DNA of 64,000 nt from Marinobacterium rhizophilum (GCF_024397915.1 NZ_CP073347.1:4588001-4652000), one strand, 5' to 3'; counted from the first letter of the stretch, positions 45,690 through 55,075 are shown. A program made the numbers and translations. The notes: a model not told the origin generated them from the sequence alone.

Positions 45690-46684
45690 ATACCATTACC
45701 CCGAAACCCAAACTCAAGACCTCGGCCATGATCGCCTCCATCGCGTCCGAGGGGCAGCGTACTCAGGCGGCGCCCTTCGGGCACGCCCTGGTAAAGCTGG
45801 CCGCCGAGCGGCCCGAGATTGTCGGCATGACGGCGGATCTTGCCAAGTACACCGACCTGCACATCTTTGCCCAGGTCTACCCCGAGCGTTTTTACCAGAT
45901 GGGCATGGCCGAGCAGCTGCTGATGGGGGCTGCTGCCGGGCTCGCCCATGAGGGTGCGATGCCCTTTGTCACCACCTACGCGGTTTTTGCCACCCGGCGG
46001 GCCTATGACTTCATGCATCAGGCCATTGCCGAAGACAACCTGAACGTCAAGATTGCCTGCGCATTGCCGGGTCTCACCACCGGTTATGGCCCGAGCCACC
46101 AGGCGGCAGAAGACCTGGCGCTGATGCGGGCGATGCCGGGCATGACGGTTATCGACCCCTGTGATGCCCTGGAAATCGAGCAGATGGTACCGGCGGTGGC
46201 GGATCACCCGGGGCCCGTCTACATGCGGCTCTTGCGTGGCGCCGTGCCCCGGGTGCTCGATGAATACGACTACCGCTTCGAGCTGGGCAAGGCCAAGGTA
46301 CTGCGTGGCGGCCGCGATGTGCTGGTGATCTCCTCGGGCATCATGACCATGCGAGCGCTGGAAGTCGCCAGGGAACTGCAAGCCGACAATGTGGATGTCG
46401 CTGTGTTGCACGTGCCGACGATCAAGCCGCTCGATACGTCCACCATCCTGCGTGAAGCCGGGCGCTCGGGGCGACTGGTGGTCGTGGCCGAGAACCATAC
46501 GACGATTGGCGGCCTCGGCGAGGCGATCGGTACGGCCCTGCTGCGTGCCGGCGTAACACCCCAGTTTCGCCAGATCGCGCTGCCGGATGCCTTTCTTGAT
46601 GCCGGCGCGCTGCCAACGCTGCACGACCGCTACGGCATCTCGACCAGGGTGATGGCCAATACCATCAAGACCTGGATTGGCTGA
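45686..46684 (+). CDS. Two-subunit transketolase, C-terminal subunit
   Basis: 332 residues from the ATG at 45686 in the ATGA overlap; a longer frame to 45638 is spurious. Pyrimidine-binding domain (about 30-195): PFGHALVKLAAERPEIVGMTAD, then FYQMGMAEQLLMGAAAGLAHEG with the catalytic Glu, and FATRRAYDFMHQ. The C-terminal transketolase domain has RVLDEYDYRFELGKAKVLRGG and VVVAENHTTIGGLGEAI. Forms the active heterotetramer with the upstream subunit. Confidence 0.9.
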   Translation: MNTITPKPKLKTSAMIASIASEGQRTQAAPFGHALVKLAAERPEIVGMTADLAKYTDLHIFAQVYPERFYQMGMAEQLLMGAAAGLAHEGAMPFVTTYAVFATRRAYDFMHQAIAEDNLNVKIACALPGLTTGYGPSHQAAEDLALMRAMPGMTVIDPCDALEIEQMVPAVADHPGPVYMRLLRGAVPRVLDEYDYRFELGKAKVLRGGRDVLVISSGIMTMRALEVARELQADNVDVAVLHVPTIKPLDTSTILREAGRSGRLVVVAENHTTIGGLGEAIGTALLRAGVTPQFRQIALPDAFLDAGALPTLHDRYGISTRVMANTIKTWIG

Positions 46685-46738
46685 GCGCAGTGGCGCCAGA
46701 CAACCGTTTCCACACCATAACAACAACAGGAATACAGC

Positions 46739-47503
46739 ATGAGCACTGCGCTACTTCTTGAAAACAAGGTGGCAGTCATCTCCGGCGCGGCCTCCGCCCG
46801 GGGTATCGGCCTGACCACCGCCCGCAAGTTCGCCCAGCAGGGCGCGAAAGTCGTTATTCTCGATCTCGATGCGCAGGCGGCGGCAGATGCGGCGGCCTCC
46901 ATCGGCCCGCAGCACCTGGGGCTGGCCTGCAACGTGGCGGACAAGGATGCCTGTGTGAAGGCGGCTGCAGCGGTGTTTGCTGCCTTTGGGCGTATCGATA
47001 TCCTGATCAATAACGCCGGTATCACCCAGGCCATCAAGACGCTCGAGATCGATGCGACGAGCTGGGACCGCATTCTGGATGTGAACCTGCGCGGCGTTCT
47101 CTACCTGTCCCAGGCGGTGATTCCCTATATGCAGGAGCAGCGCGCGGGCGCCATTGCCTGTATGTCCTCGGTCTCCGCCCAGCGTGGCGGTGGCATCCTT
47201 GGCGGGGCGCATTACTCGGCCGCCAAGGCCGGGGTTCTGGGCCTGGCGAAGGCGATGGCCCGAGAGTTCGGCCCGGATGGCATCCGTGTGAATTGCGTAA
47301 CACCGGGGCTTATTCTGACCGACATCAACGCGGGCAAGATCTCGGAAGAGAAAATGGTCGAGATTGTCGGCGGCATTCCGCTGAATCGCCCGGGCTCGGT
47401 CGACGATGTCGCCGGAGCCTATCTGTTTCTGTCCTCTGACCTGTCGTCCTATATCACCGGCGCAGTCATTGATGTGAACGGCGGCATGCTGATTCACGGT
47501 TAG
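46739..47503 (+). CDS. Short-chain dehydrogenase/reductase
   Basis: 254 residues. Cofactor loop ISGAASARGIG (about 13-23; the extra residues differ from the usual TGxxxGIG), NNAG at about 88-91, catalytic Ser in MSSVSAQRG, Tyr and Lys in HYSAAKAG (about 157-164). AGGAATACAGC precedes the ATG. It lies 54 bp after the transketolase pair, so it is probably in the same operon and oxidises the polyol or sugar acid that feeds the transketolase (inference). Confidence 0.92.
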   Translation: MSTALLLENKVAVISGAASARGIGLTTARKFAQQGAKVVILDLDAQAAADAAASIGPQHLGLACNVADKDACVKAAAAVFAAFGRIDILINNAGITQAIKTLEIDATSWDRILDVNLRGVLYLSQAVIPYMQEQRAGAIACMSSVSAQRGGGILGGAHYSAAKAGVLGLAKAMAREFGPDGIRVNCVTPGLILTDINAGKISEEKMVEIVGGIPLNRPGSVDDVAGAYLFLSSDLSSYITGAVIDVNGGMLIHG

Positions 47504-47524
47504 GACAGTGGACTTTACCTTCAG

Positions 47525-47581
47525 GCCAGGGTGCCTGCAGTCGCAACTCGGCAGGCGTGATGGGCGGCCAGGCACCCTGGC
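47525..47581. terminator. Perfect 13-bp inverted repeat between SDR and TRAP genes
   Basis: GCCAGGGTGCCTG (47525-47537) pairs exactly with CAGGCACCCTGGC (47569-47581), loop 31 bases. No T-run. It may be a partial terminator or processing site that sets TRAP binding-protein level. The rest of the 206-bp gap is A-rich before the ribosome site. Confidence 0.5.
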
Positions 47582-47709
47582 GGCTTTGTGGTGCAGTTAA
47601 ACAACAAGGGAGCAGGCAAGCGACGGGGGCTCCCCGTCTTGAGAAAGAATGCTACGGTGTCAATTTGATATTCTGAATCCTCAAAAAAAGAAAAAAATAA
47701 GGAAACATA

Positions 47710-48681
47710 ATGAAAAAGCTAATGATCGCAGTTGCAGCAACCCTGGCCATGACAGCCTCCAGCAGCTGGGCTGAACAGGTGCTTCGCCTGTCGCATAACG
47801 CGGCACCGGGTAATCCCAAGGCGGAGGCTTCGCTGAAGTTTGCCGAGCTGGTGACCGCAAAGACCGAGGGGCGCGTCAGGGTCGAGGTGGGCGGCAGCGC
47901 CCAGTATGGCGATGACGCCGAATCCCTGACCAACATGCGCCTGGGTTCGCTGGCGTTCAGTGCCAACTCCCAGGGTACGACCTCCGCTGTTGTGCCGCAG
48001 TTCGCGACCCTTGGGCTGCCCTTCCTGTTCCGGGATTTACAGCATGCCTACAGGGTTGTCGACGGTCCGGTTGGCGACAGGCTCAACGAACTGGCCCAGG
48101 ACAAGGGGCTGGTGCTGCTGGCGCTGTGGGACAACGGTATTCGGCACGTCAGTAACAATACCCGCCCGATCACCAAGCCGGAAGACCTGCCGGGCATCAA
48201 GCTGCGTACACCGCCAGACCCCATCACGCTGGATATCTTTAATTCCCTGGGTGCCAACCCTGCTCCGCTGGCTTTTTCGGAACTTTATATCGCGCTGCAG
48301 CAGGGCGTCTTCGACGGCCAGGAAAACCCGCTGATGAACATCTACTCGTCCAAGCTGTACGAAGTGCAGAAGTACATCTCCCTGACGGGGCACAAGTATG
48401 AAACCACGCCGCTGCTGGCCAGCAAGATGCTGTGGAACCAGCTGTCCGAGGAGGACCAGCAGGCGATCCGGGCGGCAGCGGCAGAGGCCGGCAAGCTGAA
48501 CCGCGATATGTCCCTTGCCGCGGACGCGGATCTGCGTAAAAAACTCATCGACGCCGGGGTGGAGATCAATGAGGTTGAGCAGGCACCCTTCATGGAAAAA
48601 ACCAAGTCGGTCTACGACAAGTGGTCGGAACAATACCCGGACCTGATCAAGCTGCTCGTGGCGGAGGCAGGCAAGCAATGA
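47710..48681 (+). CDS. TRAP transporter solute-binding protein (DctP family)
   Basis: 323 residues. Signal peptide about 1-21 (ASSSWA cleavage), mature start EQVLRLSHNAAPGNPKAEA. Substrate Arg in GIKLRTPPDPI (about 155-165), then PAPLAFSELYIALQQGVFDG, standard for TRAP receptors; this is the sialate/C4-dicarboxylate-like P1 group. AAGGAAAC precedes the ATG. Stop overlaps the DctQ start by 4 bp. With the transketolase/dehydrogenase genes, a hydroxy-acid or sugar-acid ligand is likely. Confidence 0.92.
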   Translation: MKKLMIAVAATLAMTASSSWAEQVLRLSHNAAPGNPKAEASLKFAELVTAKTEGRVRVEVGGSAQYGDDAESLTNMRLGSLAFSANSQGTTSAVVPQFATLGLPFLFRDLQHAYRVVDGPVGDRLNELAQDKGLVLLALWDNGIRHVSNNTRPITKPEDLPGIKLRTPPDPITLDIFNSLGANPAPLAFSELYIALQQGVFDGQENPLMNIYSSKLYEVQKYISLTGHKYETTPLLASKMLWNQLSEEDQQAIRAAAAEAGKLNRDMSLAADADLRKKLIDAGVEINEVEQAPFMEKTKSVYDKWSEQYPDLIKLLVAEAGKQ

Positions 48682-49241
48682 TGGCGGCCCACTCACCCAG
48701 TACTGTGACCCCCCTGGGCGTCTCGGCCGCGGTGGTAAAGTGGGTCGATAATGTGATCGTGGTCACCGGTTCGGTGATCGCGATCTCATCCCTCGTCATC
48801 ATGTTCGTTTCCTTGATGGCAGAGGTGATCGTCCGCTATCTCACCAACCAGGGTATGGGCTGGCCGACCGAAATGCCCAATATCCTGTTCCCCTGGCTCG
48901 TCATGAGCGGTGTGGTGCTGGCGGCTCAGCGCGGCCAGCACATCGCCGTCACTGCCATCAACGGTCTGCTGAGTCGCGGGGGCAATCGGGTGTTGCTGCT
49001 CGGACAGCAGATACTGGTCGCAGCGACCTTCTTTTATCTCGCCTGGGTGGGTCTTGATGTCATCGAGATCACCGGCAGTGAAGTGTATCCGGTGACCGGC
49101 ATCACGGCGCGCTGGGCGTATCTCGCCCTGATCGTCGGGTTTGTCGGGCTGGGCGTCACGGCACTGACCACCCTTGTGCGCCTGTTGCAGGTCAGCAATC
49201 CACTGGCCGTGCGCGCGCATCACCCCGAGGAGGATGTATGA
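48678..49241 (+). CDS. TRAP transporter small permease (DctQ family)
   Basis: 187 residues from the ATG at 48678, overlapping the binding-protein stop; GGAGG is upstream. Four helices (about 25-55, 68-88, 108-130, 142-165). The loop AQRGQHIAVTAINGLL fits the family. Couples to the large permease, whose start overlaps its stop by 4 bp. Confidence 0.9.
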   Translation: MMAAHSPSTVTPLGVSAAVVKWVDNVIVVTGSVIAISSLVIMFVSLMAEVIVRYLTNQGMGWPTEMPNILFPWLVMSGVVLAAQRGQHIAVTAINGLLSRGGNRVLLLGQQILVAATFFYLAWVGLDVIEITGSEVYPVTGITARWAYLALIVGFVGLGVTALTTLVRLLQVSNPLAVRAHHPEEDV

Positions 49242-50497
49242 CTTTAGTGATGGTTCTTGTGTTCGGGGCGCTGCTGGTGCTGGCGCTACCGGTCGGCTAT
49301 GCGCTGGTGATCAGTTCCGGCCTGGCGGCGATCACGGTCGGGGGCATGCCGGGCGTCGCCATGGTGGTGAAAATCTTCCAGCCCACGCAGAGCTTTCCGC
49401 TGCTGGCCATTCCGTTCTTCATGCTGTCCGGCAGCCTGATGATGAGCGGAACCCTGGGCAAGCGGCTGATCCACTTTGCGACCTCGCTGGTGGGCCGCTT
49501 TCACGGCGGCCTGGGCCAGGTGACCGTGATCGGCTCGACGGTTTTCGGGGGCGTGTCCGGCTCTGCCGTTGCAGAGGCCTCTGCCCTGGGCTCCATGCTG
49601 ATTCCCTGGCAGAAACGCGAAGGTTATCCGGCGGCGTTCGCGGCCTCGGCCACGGCATCGTCCTCGGTGATTGCCGGGCTGATACCGCCATCTATCCCGC
49701 TTATTCTCTTCGCCACGGTGTCCAACCAGTCCATTGCCGCCCTGTTCCTGGCGGGCATTGTGCCAGGTTTGCTGCTGTGCCTGGGTTTCATGCTGGTGTG
49801 TTATTTCTCCGGGCGCCTGCGCGGGTTCAAGCGCCTGACGGCGAAGATCACCGCGCGGGACCTGTTGCGGGCGACGCTGAATGCGGCGCCGGCACTGGCA
49901 ATGCCGGCATTCATCGTTGTACTGCTGCGGGCCGGCATTGCCACGCCAACGGAGGTCAGCGTACTTGCGGTGGCCTACGGTCTGGCGGTCAGTTCTCTTA
50001 TCTACCGTGATCTGACGGTGCGGCGCCTGTACGACGCCCTGATACATACGGCGGTGACCACCGGCGTGGTGATGCTGGTGATCGCGGCGTCAAACCTGGT
50101 GGGCTATGTCTTGACGGTGGAGTCTGTGCCAACGGCCGTGGCCGAGTGGGCGCTGGATACCCTCAAGTCACCGGTGATGATCATACTCATGATGAACCTG
50201 ATCATGCTGGCGGTCGGGATGTTCCTCGATCTGCCGGCTGCCATCCTGCTGCTGGGGCCGACCTTTGTCGCGATCGGCAACGCCATTGGCCTGGATCTGG
50301 TGCAGCTTGGCATCATGATGGCGGTCAACCTGAGCATCGGCCTCTTTACACCGCCGGTGGGTACGACCCTGTTCATTGCCGCGGCCATTTCCCGCGAGCC
50401 GGTCGGCAATATCACCCGTGAACTCTGGCCGTTTTACCTTGTGGCCATCAGTGTGCTGGGTCTCGTTTCCTTCGTTCCGGCGTTTATCCTCTACTAA
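49238..50497 (+). CDS. TRAP transporter large permease (DctM family)
   Basis: 419 residues, about 12 helices. Marks: TVFGGVSGSAVAEASALGSM, GLIPPSIPLILFATVSNQSI and AVNLSIGLFTPPVGTTLFIA, plus FLDLPAAILLLGPTF. Na+-driven subunit of the second importer in this window. AGGAGGATGT ribosome site. Followed after 49 bp by the hydroxyacid dehydrogenase gene. Confidence 0.93.
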   Translation: MTLVMVLVFGALLVLALPVGYALVISSGLAAITVGGMPGVAMVVKIFQPTQSFPLLAIPFFMLSGSLMMSGTLGKRLIHFATSLVGRFHGGLGQVTVIGSTVFGGVSGSAVAEASALGSMLIPWQKREGYPAAFAASATASSSVIAGLIPPSIPLILFATVSNQSIAALFLAGIVPGLLLCLGFMLVCYFSGRLRGFKRLTAKITARDLLRATLNAAPALAMPAFIVVLLRAGIATPTEVSVLAVAYGLAVSSLIYRDLTVRRLYDALIHTAVTTGVVMLVIAASNLVGYVLTVESVPTAVAEWALDTLKSPVMIILMMNLIMLAVGMFLDLPAAILLLGPTFVAIGNAIGLDLVQLGIMMAVNLSIGLFTPPVGTTLFIAAAISREPVGNITRELWPFYLVAISVLGLVSFVPAFILY

Positions 50498-50546
50498 CCC
50501 TGTGGCTCCCGCCACGTCGGGGGCCTGTTTCCGAAAAGGTTAAAGC

Positions 50547-51425
50547 ATGAAGACGATTGCATTCGCCGGTCTCGGCGCGATGGGGCTTCCCATGGCCAAA
50601 AACCTACTGGCCGGCGGCTTCAGCCTCCGGGGTATCGATCTCAATGCCCAGGCACTCGGTGCGCTGGAGGCCGCCGGTGCCGGGCCTGCCGGCTCCACAC
50701 AGGCCGCAGCACAGGGCGCCGACGTGCTGGTGCTGATGGTGGTCAATGCCGCCCAGGCCGAGCAGGTGTTGTTCGCCGACGGTGCCCTCAGTGCGCTGAA
50801 CGCAGACGGTATCGTGTGCCTGATGGCCACCTGTCCGCCGGGGGCGGTGCAGGCAATTGCCCACCGGGTGGTGGCAACAGGTCGGCGTTTTGTCGATGCG
50901 CCGGTTTCCGGTGGTGTGGCCGGGGCCGTGGCGGGGTCGCTGACCATTATGGCCGCCGCTGAGCGTGCGGTGTATGACGAGGTGCTGCCGGTTTTTCAGG
51001 CCATGGGGCAGCGCATCTTTCATGTGGGCGAAAAGCCGGGGCAGGGGGCAACGGTGAAGACCGTGAACCAACTGCTGTGTGGCGTGCACATTGCCGTTGT
51101 CGCTGAAGCCCTGGCTCTGGCTGCGAAGGTGGGGGTGGATCTTGCGGTGCTGCTGGAGATTATGGGCGGCTCTGCGGCATCGAGCTGGATGCTGAAGGAC
51201 CGCGGGCCTCGCATGCTTGAGCCGGACCCGCAGATCACGAGTGCTGTGGATATCTTTGTCAAGGATCTGGGAATAGTGATGGAAACCGGGCGGGAGGTGC
51301 AGGCGGCCTTGCCGATCGCAGCGGTCGCCCACCAGCTGTTTCTGGCCACCGCAGGACGCGGTGCCGGCCGCGCCGATGACAGCCAGGTCATTCGCAGCTA
51401 TTACGCGCTCAATGGTCTGGTCTGA
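50547..51425 (+). CDS. Beta-hydroxyacid dehydrogenase (GarR/threonate-dehydrogenase-like)
   Basis: 292 residues. Cofactor loop FAGLGAMGLPMAKNLLAGG (about 6-24), substrate motif DAPVSGGVAGAVAGS (about 117-131), catalytic Lys in GATVKTVNQLLCG (about 170-182) and the C-terminal FVKDLGIVM. The family includes tartronate-semialdehyde reductase (GarR), 3-hydroxyisobutyrate dehydrogenase and L-threonate dehydrogenase. The GxGAMGxPMA start and context suit a C3-C4 sugar acid. AAAAGGTTAAAGC upstream is a weak site. Confidence 0.88.
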   Translation: MKTIAFAGLGAMGLPMAKNLLAGGFSLRGIDLNAQALGALEAAGAGPAGSTQAAAQGADVLVLMVVNAAQAEQVLFADGALSALNADGIVCLMATCPPGAVQAIAHRVVATGRRFVDAPVSGGVAGAVAGSLTIMAAAERAVYDEVLPVFQAMGQRIFHVGEKPGQGATVKTVNQLLCGVHIAVVAEALALAAKVGVDLAVLLEIMGGSAASSWMLKDRGPRMLEPDPQITSAVDIFVKDLGIVMETGREVQAALPIAAVAHQLFLATAGRGAGRADDSQVIRSYYALNGLV

Positions 51426-51552
51426 CTCTGTAAACCTCGAATCGCAGGGGCCGCTTGCGTCGCTTTAGCCATGTTGCATCTGGGCAATAGCGGCCCCGTG
51501 TACTTTTTTCAGCGCTCTCCTGGCAGGGAGAGCGTGCAGGAGGGTTTCTGCC

Positions 51553-53532
51553 ATGAATCCGATAGAACTACAGCCCCTGGCCCATGCGATCCGTTTTCTT
51601 TCCATCGATGCGATTGTCCGTGCCGGCGAGGGGCACCAGGGCGTGCCACTTGGCATGGCCGAAATCGCCACCGCGCTCTTCACGCAGCATCTGAAGTTTA
51701 ACCCCGAAGACCCCGCCTGGCCTGATCGCGACCGCTTCGTGCTGTCGAACGGCCATGGTTCCATGCTGCTTTATTCGCTGCTCCATCTGACCGGTTACCA
51801 GGAAATCAGTCTGGATCAGGTCCGGCGCTTTCGTAAGCTGGGGGCCGCCTGTGCCGGCCATCCCGAGATCGATCCGGCCTGTGGTATCGAGGTCACGACG
51901 GGCCCGCTTGGCCAGGGCATCGCCAATGCTTTTGGCATGGCGGTGGCGGAAGCCTATCTCAATGCGAAGTTCGGCGCCGGGCTGGTCGATCACTTTACCT
52001 ACGCCTTTGTCGGCGACGGCTGCCTGCAGGAAGGGGTCGGGCAGGAGATGATTTCCCTGGCCGGGCATCTGGGCCTTGGCAAGCTGGTTCTGTTCTGGGA
52101 TGACAACCGGATTACCGATGATGGCAGCACCGAACTGTCGATCAGCGAGAATGTTGCGGCGCGCTTTGGCGTTGCCGGCTGGCACGTGCTTGAAATCGAT
52201 GGGCATGATATCGCCGCAGTGTCGGCCGCGATCAAGCTGGCGAAGCGGGATTCCCGGCCGTCGCTGATCGCCTGTCGTACCGTAATCGGGCGCGGCATTC
52301 CCCGTGTTCAGGGACAGCGTGCGGGTCATAGTGCGCAGCTGCAGGTGGAAGATGCCGCCGCCGCGCGGGATCTGCTGGGCTGGCCCTATCCGCCCTTTGA
52401 CGTACCTGAGCCCATTCTTGCGGCCTGGCGCGCCGCCGGCCAGCGCAGTCGACCGGACTACAGCGCCTGGAAGGCCCGGCTCGCGGCGCTGCCGGCCCAC
52501 GAAAAAGCCGAGTTCGAGCGCGTGCAGGCGGGCGAGCTGCCACCGGGCTGGCGCGAGGTGCTGCATGCCTACAAGCGCCGCGCGGCGGGCGATGACACCG
52601 CCAGGCCCGGTATCCATACCTCGGCCGAAATCAACGACCTTCTGGTCGATATATTGCCGGAGCGGATCGTGGGCTGTGCCGATCTCGAGGCACCCACCTC
52701 GCACAAGCGCAGCCTGCAGGCCTTTACCGCACAGAACCGGGCGGGTGCCTATGTTCACTGCGGTGTGCGGGAGCATGTAATGGGCGCCATGGCCAACGGT
52801 CTGGCGGCACACGGTGGCGTGATACCGCTGGCGTTGACCTATCTGGCATTTTCCGACTACGAGCGCCCGGCGATGCGCCTGGCTGCGCTGATGGGGTTGC
52901 CGGTGAAATTTGTCTTCAGCCACGATTCCATCGGTGTGGGCACGAACGGCCCGACACATCAGCCGGTTGAAATCCTGGCCTCATTGCGGGCAATGCCCAA
53001 CATGCTGGTGCTGCGTCCGGCGGACGCGGTTGAGGCCGCGGAGTGCTGGGAGATTGCGCTGGAGCACCGCAGCGGCCCGAGCAGCCTGGTGTTCGCCCGC
53101 CAGGCGCTGGCACCGGTGCGGCAGGGGCAGCAGGACGAGAACCTCTCGCGGCGCGGTGCCTATGTGCTTGCCGCTGCAGAGGGTGGCGAGCGGGCTGTCA
53201 CCTTGCTTGCGACGGGATCGGAGGTGTCCATCGCGATGGATGCCCGCCGGGCATTGCAGGGACAGGGAGTACCGACCGCGGTGGTTTCAATGCCCTGCTG
53301 GGAGCTTTTCGACGCCCAGGATGCGGCCTATCGCAGCGCGGTGCTGGGCCCCGGCACCGTACGTGTCGGCATTGAGGCGGCGGTGCGTTTGGGCTGGGAT
53401 CAGTATCTGGGTTCCCGTGGCGGCTTTGTCGGCATGTCCGGGTTTGGCTTGTCGGGGGCTGCCGAGGCCCTTTACGAGCATTTCGGTATCACGGTGGCAG
53501 CGGTTGTTGCCCAGGCCAGGCGCCTGCTCTAA
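51553..53532 (+). CDS. Transketolase, single chain
   Basis: 659 residues, full family length. TPP domain with the donor His kept in GEGHQGVPLGMAEIATAL (about 21-38), GHGSMLLYSLLH, TGPLGQGIANAFGMAVAE and GDGCLQEGVGQEMISLAGHLG with WDDNRIT. Middle domain: HCGVREHVMGAMANGLAAHG with the catalytic Glu, and FVFSHDSIGVGTNGPTHQPVE (key H, D, GxNGPTHQP). Transfers two-carbon ketol units; hydroxypyruvate is a classic donor, and a hydroxypyruvate-reductase-like gene follows 22 bp downstream. GGAGG before the ATG. A second, different transketolase in the same locus. Confidence 0.93.
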   Translation: MNPIELQPLAHAIRFLSIDAIVRAGEGHQGVPLGMAEIATALFTQHLKFNPEDPAWPDRDRFVLSNGHGSMLLYSLLHLTGYQEISLDQVRRFRKLGAACAGHPEIDPACGIEVTTGPLGQGIANAFGMAVAEAYLNAKFGAGLVDHFTYAFVGDGCLQEGVGQEMISLAGHLGLGKLVLFWDDNRITDDGSTELSISENVAARFGVAGWHVLEIDGHDIAAVSAAIKLAKRDSRPSLIACRTVIGRGIPRVQGQRAGHSAQLQVEDAAAARDLLGWPYPPFDVPEPILAAWRAAGQRSRPDYSAWKARLAALPAHEKAEFERVQAGELPPGWREVLHAYKRRAAGDDTARPGIHTSAEINDLLVDILPERIVGCADLEAPTSHKRSLQAFTAQNRAGAYVHCGVREHVMGAMANGLAAHGGVIPLALTYLAFSDYERPAMRLAALMGLPVKFVFSHDSIGVGTNGPTHQPVEILASLRAMPNMLVLRPADAVEAAECWEIALEHRSGPSSLVFARQALAPVRQGQQDENLSRRGAYVLAAAEGGERAVTLLATGSEVSIAMDARRALQGQGVPTAVVSMPCWELFDAQDAAYRSAVLGPGTVRVGIEAAVRLGWDQYLGSRGGFVGMSGFGLSGAAEALYEHFGITVAAVVAQARRLL

Positions 53533-53554
53533 GCCAGTTCAGGAGAAAAGTACT

Positions 53555-54508
53555 ATGCACAGAATCGTATTTCTTGATCGATCGACTATTGCCCCGCAGA
53601 TTCGCCTGCGCCGCCCGGATTTCGAGCACGGGCTGGTGGAGCACGATCATACCCGTCCAGAACAGGTCCTCGAGCGACTGGCCGGTGCCACCATAGCGAT
53701 CACCAACAAGGTGGCACTGCGGGCCGATGTGCTCGAACAGCTCCCGAACCTGCGCCTGATTGCGGTGGCCGCCACCGGCACGGACTGCGTAGACAAGGCC
53801 TATTGCCAGCGCGCCGGTATCGCCGTCACGAATATCCGGGGTTATGCGGTGAATACGGTGCCCGAGCATACCTTCGCGCTGATGCTGGCATTGCGGCGCA
53901 ACCTGGTGGCGTACCGGGACGATGTGCTTGCCGGTGAGTGGCAGAAATCGGGCCAGTTCTGTTTCTTTAACCACCCGATCCACGACCTTGCCGGTGCGAG
54001 GCTTGGCATCATCGGTGAGGGTATTCTGGGCCAGCGTGTTGCCGACATCGCCCGTGCCTTCGGCATGGTACCGCTGTTCGCGACACACAAGGGCAAGAGC
54101 GGCTTTGGTCGGCTCTATACGCCCTGGGAGGAGGTGCTTGAAACGAGCGACATTATCAGTCTGCACAGCCCGCTCACGCCTCAAACCCATGGCATGATCG
54201 GCCTGGCGGAATTACGCGCCATGCAGCGGCATCCATTGCTGATCAATACTGGTCGGGGGGGGCTGGTGGATGAAGCGGCACTGGTGCAAGCACTGGATGA
54301 GGGCTGGATCAGTGGCGCCGGTTTTGACGTGGCCGAGGGGGAACCCCCAGCGCCGGATAGTCCGCTTATGCGAATAGCCGGCCGTTCGAATGTCATTCTC
54401 ACACCCCATGTCGCCTGGGCTTCCGATGAAGCCCAGCAGGCGCTGGCCGACCAACTGATGGACAATATCGAGGGCTTTGTCAGGGGCAAGCCGCGCAACC
54501 AGGTGTAA
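53555..54508 (+). CDS. D-2-hydroxyacid dehydrogenase (hydroxypyruvate/glycerate type)
   Basis: 318 residues from the ATG at 53555 (AGGAG upstream); a longer frame to 52910 lies inside the transketolase. Catalytic Arg in LINTGRGGLVDEAAL (about 229-243), Glu in VAEGEPPAPDS, His in LTPHVAWAS (about 285-293). The NAD loop reads GIIGEGILGQRVADIA, where GEG replaces the usual GxGxxG middle glycine. Closest in type to HprA-like hydroxypyruvate reductase. Final gene of the locus. Confidence 0.9.
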   Translation: MHRIVFLDRSTIAPQIRLRRPDFEHGLVEHDHTRPEQVLERLAGATIAITNKVALRADVLEQLPNLRLIAVAATGTDCVDKAYCQRAGIAVTNIRGYAVNTVPEHTFALMLALRRNLVAYRDDVLAGEWQKSGQFCFFNHPIHDLAGARLGIIGEGILGQRVADIARAFGMVPLFATHKGKSGFGRLYTPWEEVLETSDIISLHSPLTPQTHGMIGLAELRAMQRHPLLINTGRGGLVDEAALVQALDEGWISGAGFDVAEGEPPAPDSPLMRIAGRSNVILTPHVAWASDEAQQALADQLMDNIEGFVRGKPRNQV

Positions 54509-54605
54509 GGATCTGTTCGCAACAGCAGGTCGCAGCCAGACCCCTGCCCCGGTGCAGGGGTCTTTGTTTCTGGCCGTCGGGCTTGCCTTCAGCCTGGCGT
54601 GGGCG

Positions 54606-55001
54606 TTAAACCGCTGTGCCTTCCATCGGATAACCGGCGTCCAGCCAGCCGGCTTTGCCTTCGACGAACTCCATGACGTTGCGATAGCCGGCAGCGGCCA
54701 GTATCTGGGCCGCGATACTGGAGTTCTGGCATTCGGTGCTGGCGCAGTACACCACGATGCTGGCGTCCTTGTCGGGCAGTGCGCTGGGGGCGAGCAGGCG
54801 GATTTCGTCATGGGGCAGGTTGATGGCGCCGGGCAGGTGCTCGGCGTCGTAGTAGCGCGCGGGCAGGGCTTCTACCAGCAGGGTGGGCTCGCCGGCGTCC
54901 AGCCGGGCCTTGAGGGCGTCCCGCGTGATGGTGCTGTAGCTGGGCGCACGGGTGGGCTGGCTTGCGGGCGGATTCACGGACTGATTGATGGGCGTGTTCA
55001 T
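54606..55001 (-). CDS. Rhodanese-like sulfurtransferase
   Basis: 131 residues from the ATG at 55001 (GGGAGA upstream). One rhodanese domain after a 25-residue flexible start: ITRDALKARLDAGEPTLLVE, AEHLPGAINLP, and the active loop VVYCASTECQNSSIAAQIL with the nucleophile Cys at about 87. A second Cys three to four residues on may form a disulfide switch. It is divergent from a MarR regulator with two operator-like palindromes between them. Confidence 0.85.
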   Translation of the reverse strand: MNTPINQSVNPPASQPTRAPSYSTITRDALKARLDAGEPTLLVEALPARYYDAEHLPGAINLPHDEIRLLAPSALPDKDASIVVYCASTECQNSSIAAQILAAAGYRNVMEFVEGKAGWLDAGYPMEGTAV

Positions 55002-55075
55002 GGCAACGTCTCCCGGTTTGGGTTTTCGGTGCTGTGGGTCACCTGCGAGCGCTGTCTGATCGAAGGTGGTGGTTT

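Noticed and set aside
44838..46684. Naming the split transketolase after the apulose-4-phosphate enzyme (aptA/aptB)
   Set aside because: The rest of the apiose pathway, above all the kinase, is not here; only the two-subunit form agrees.
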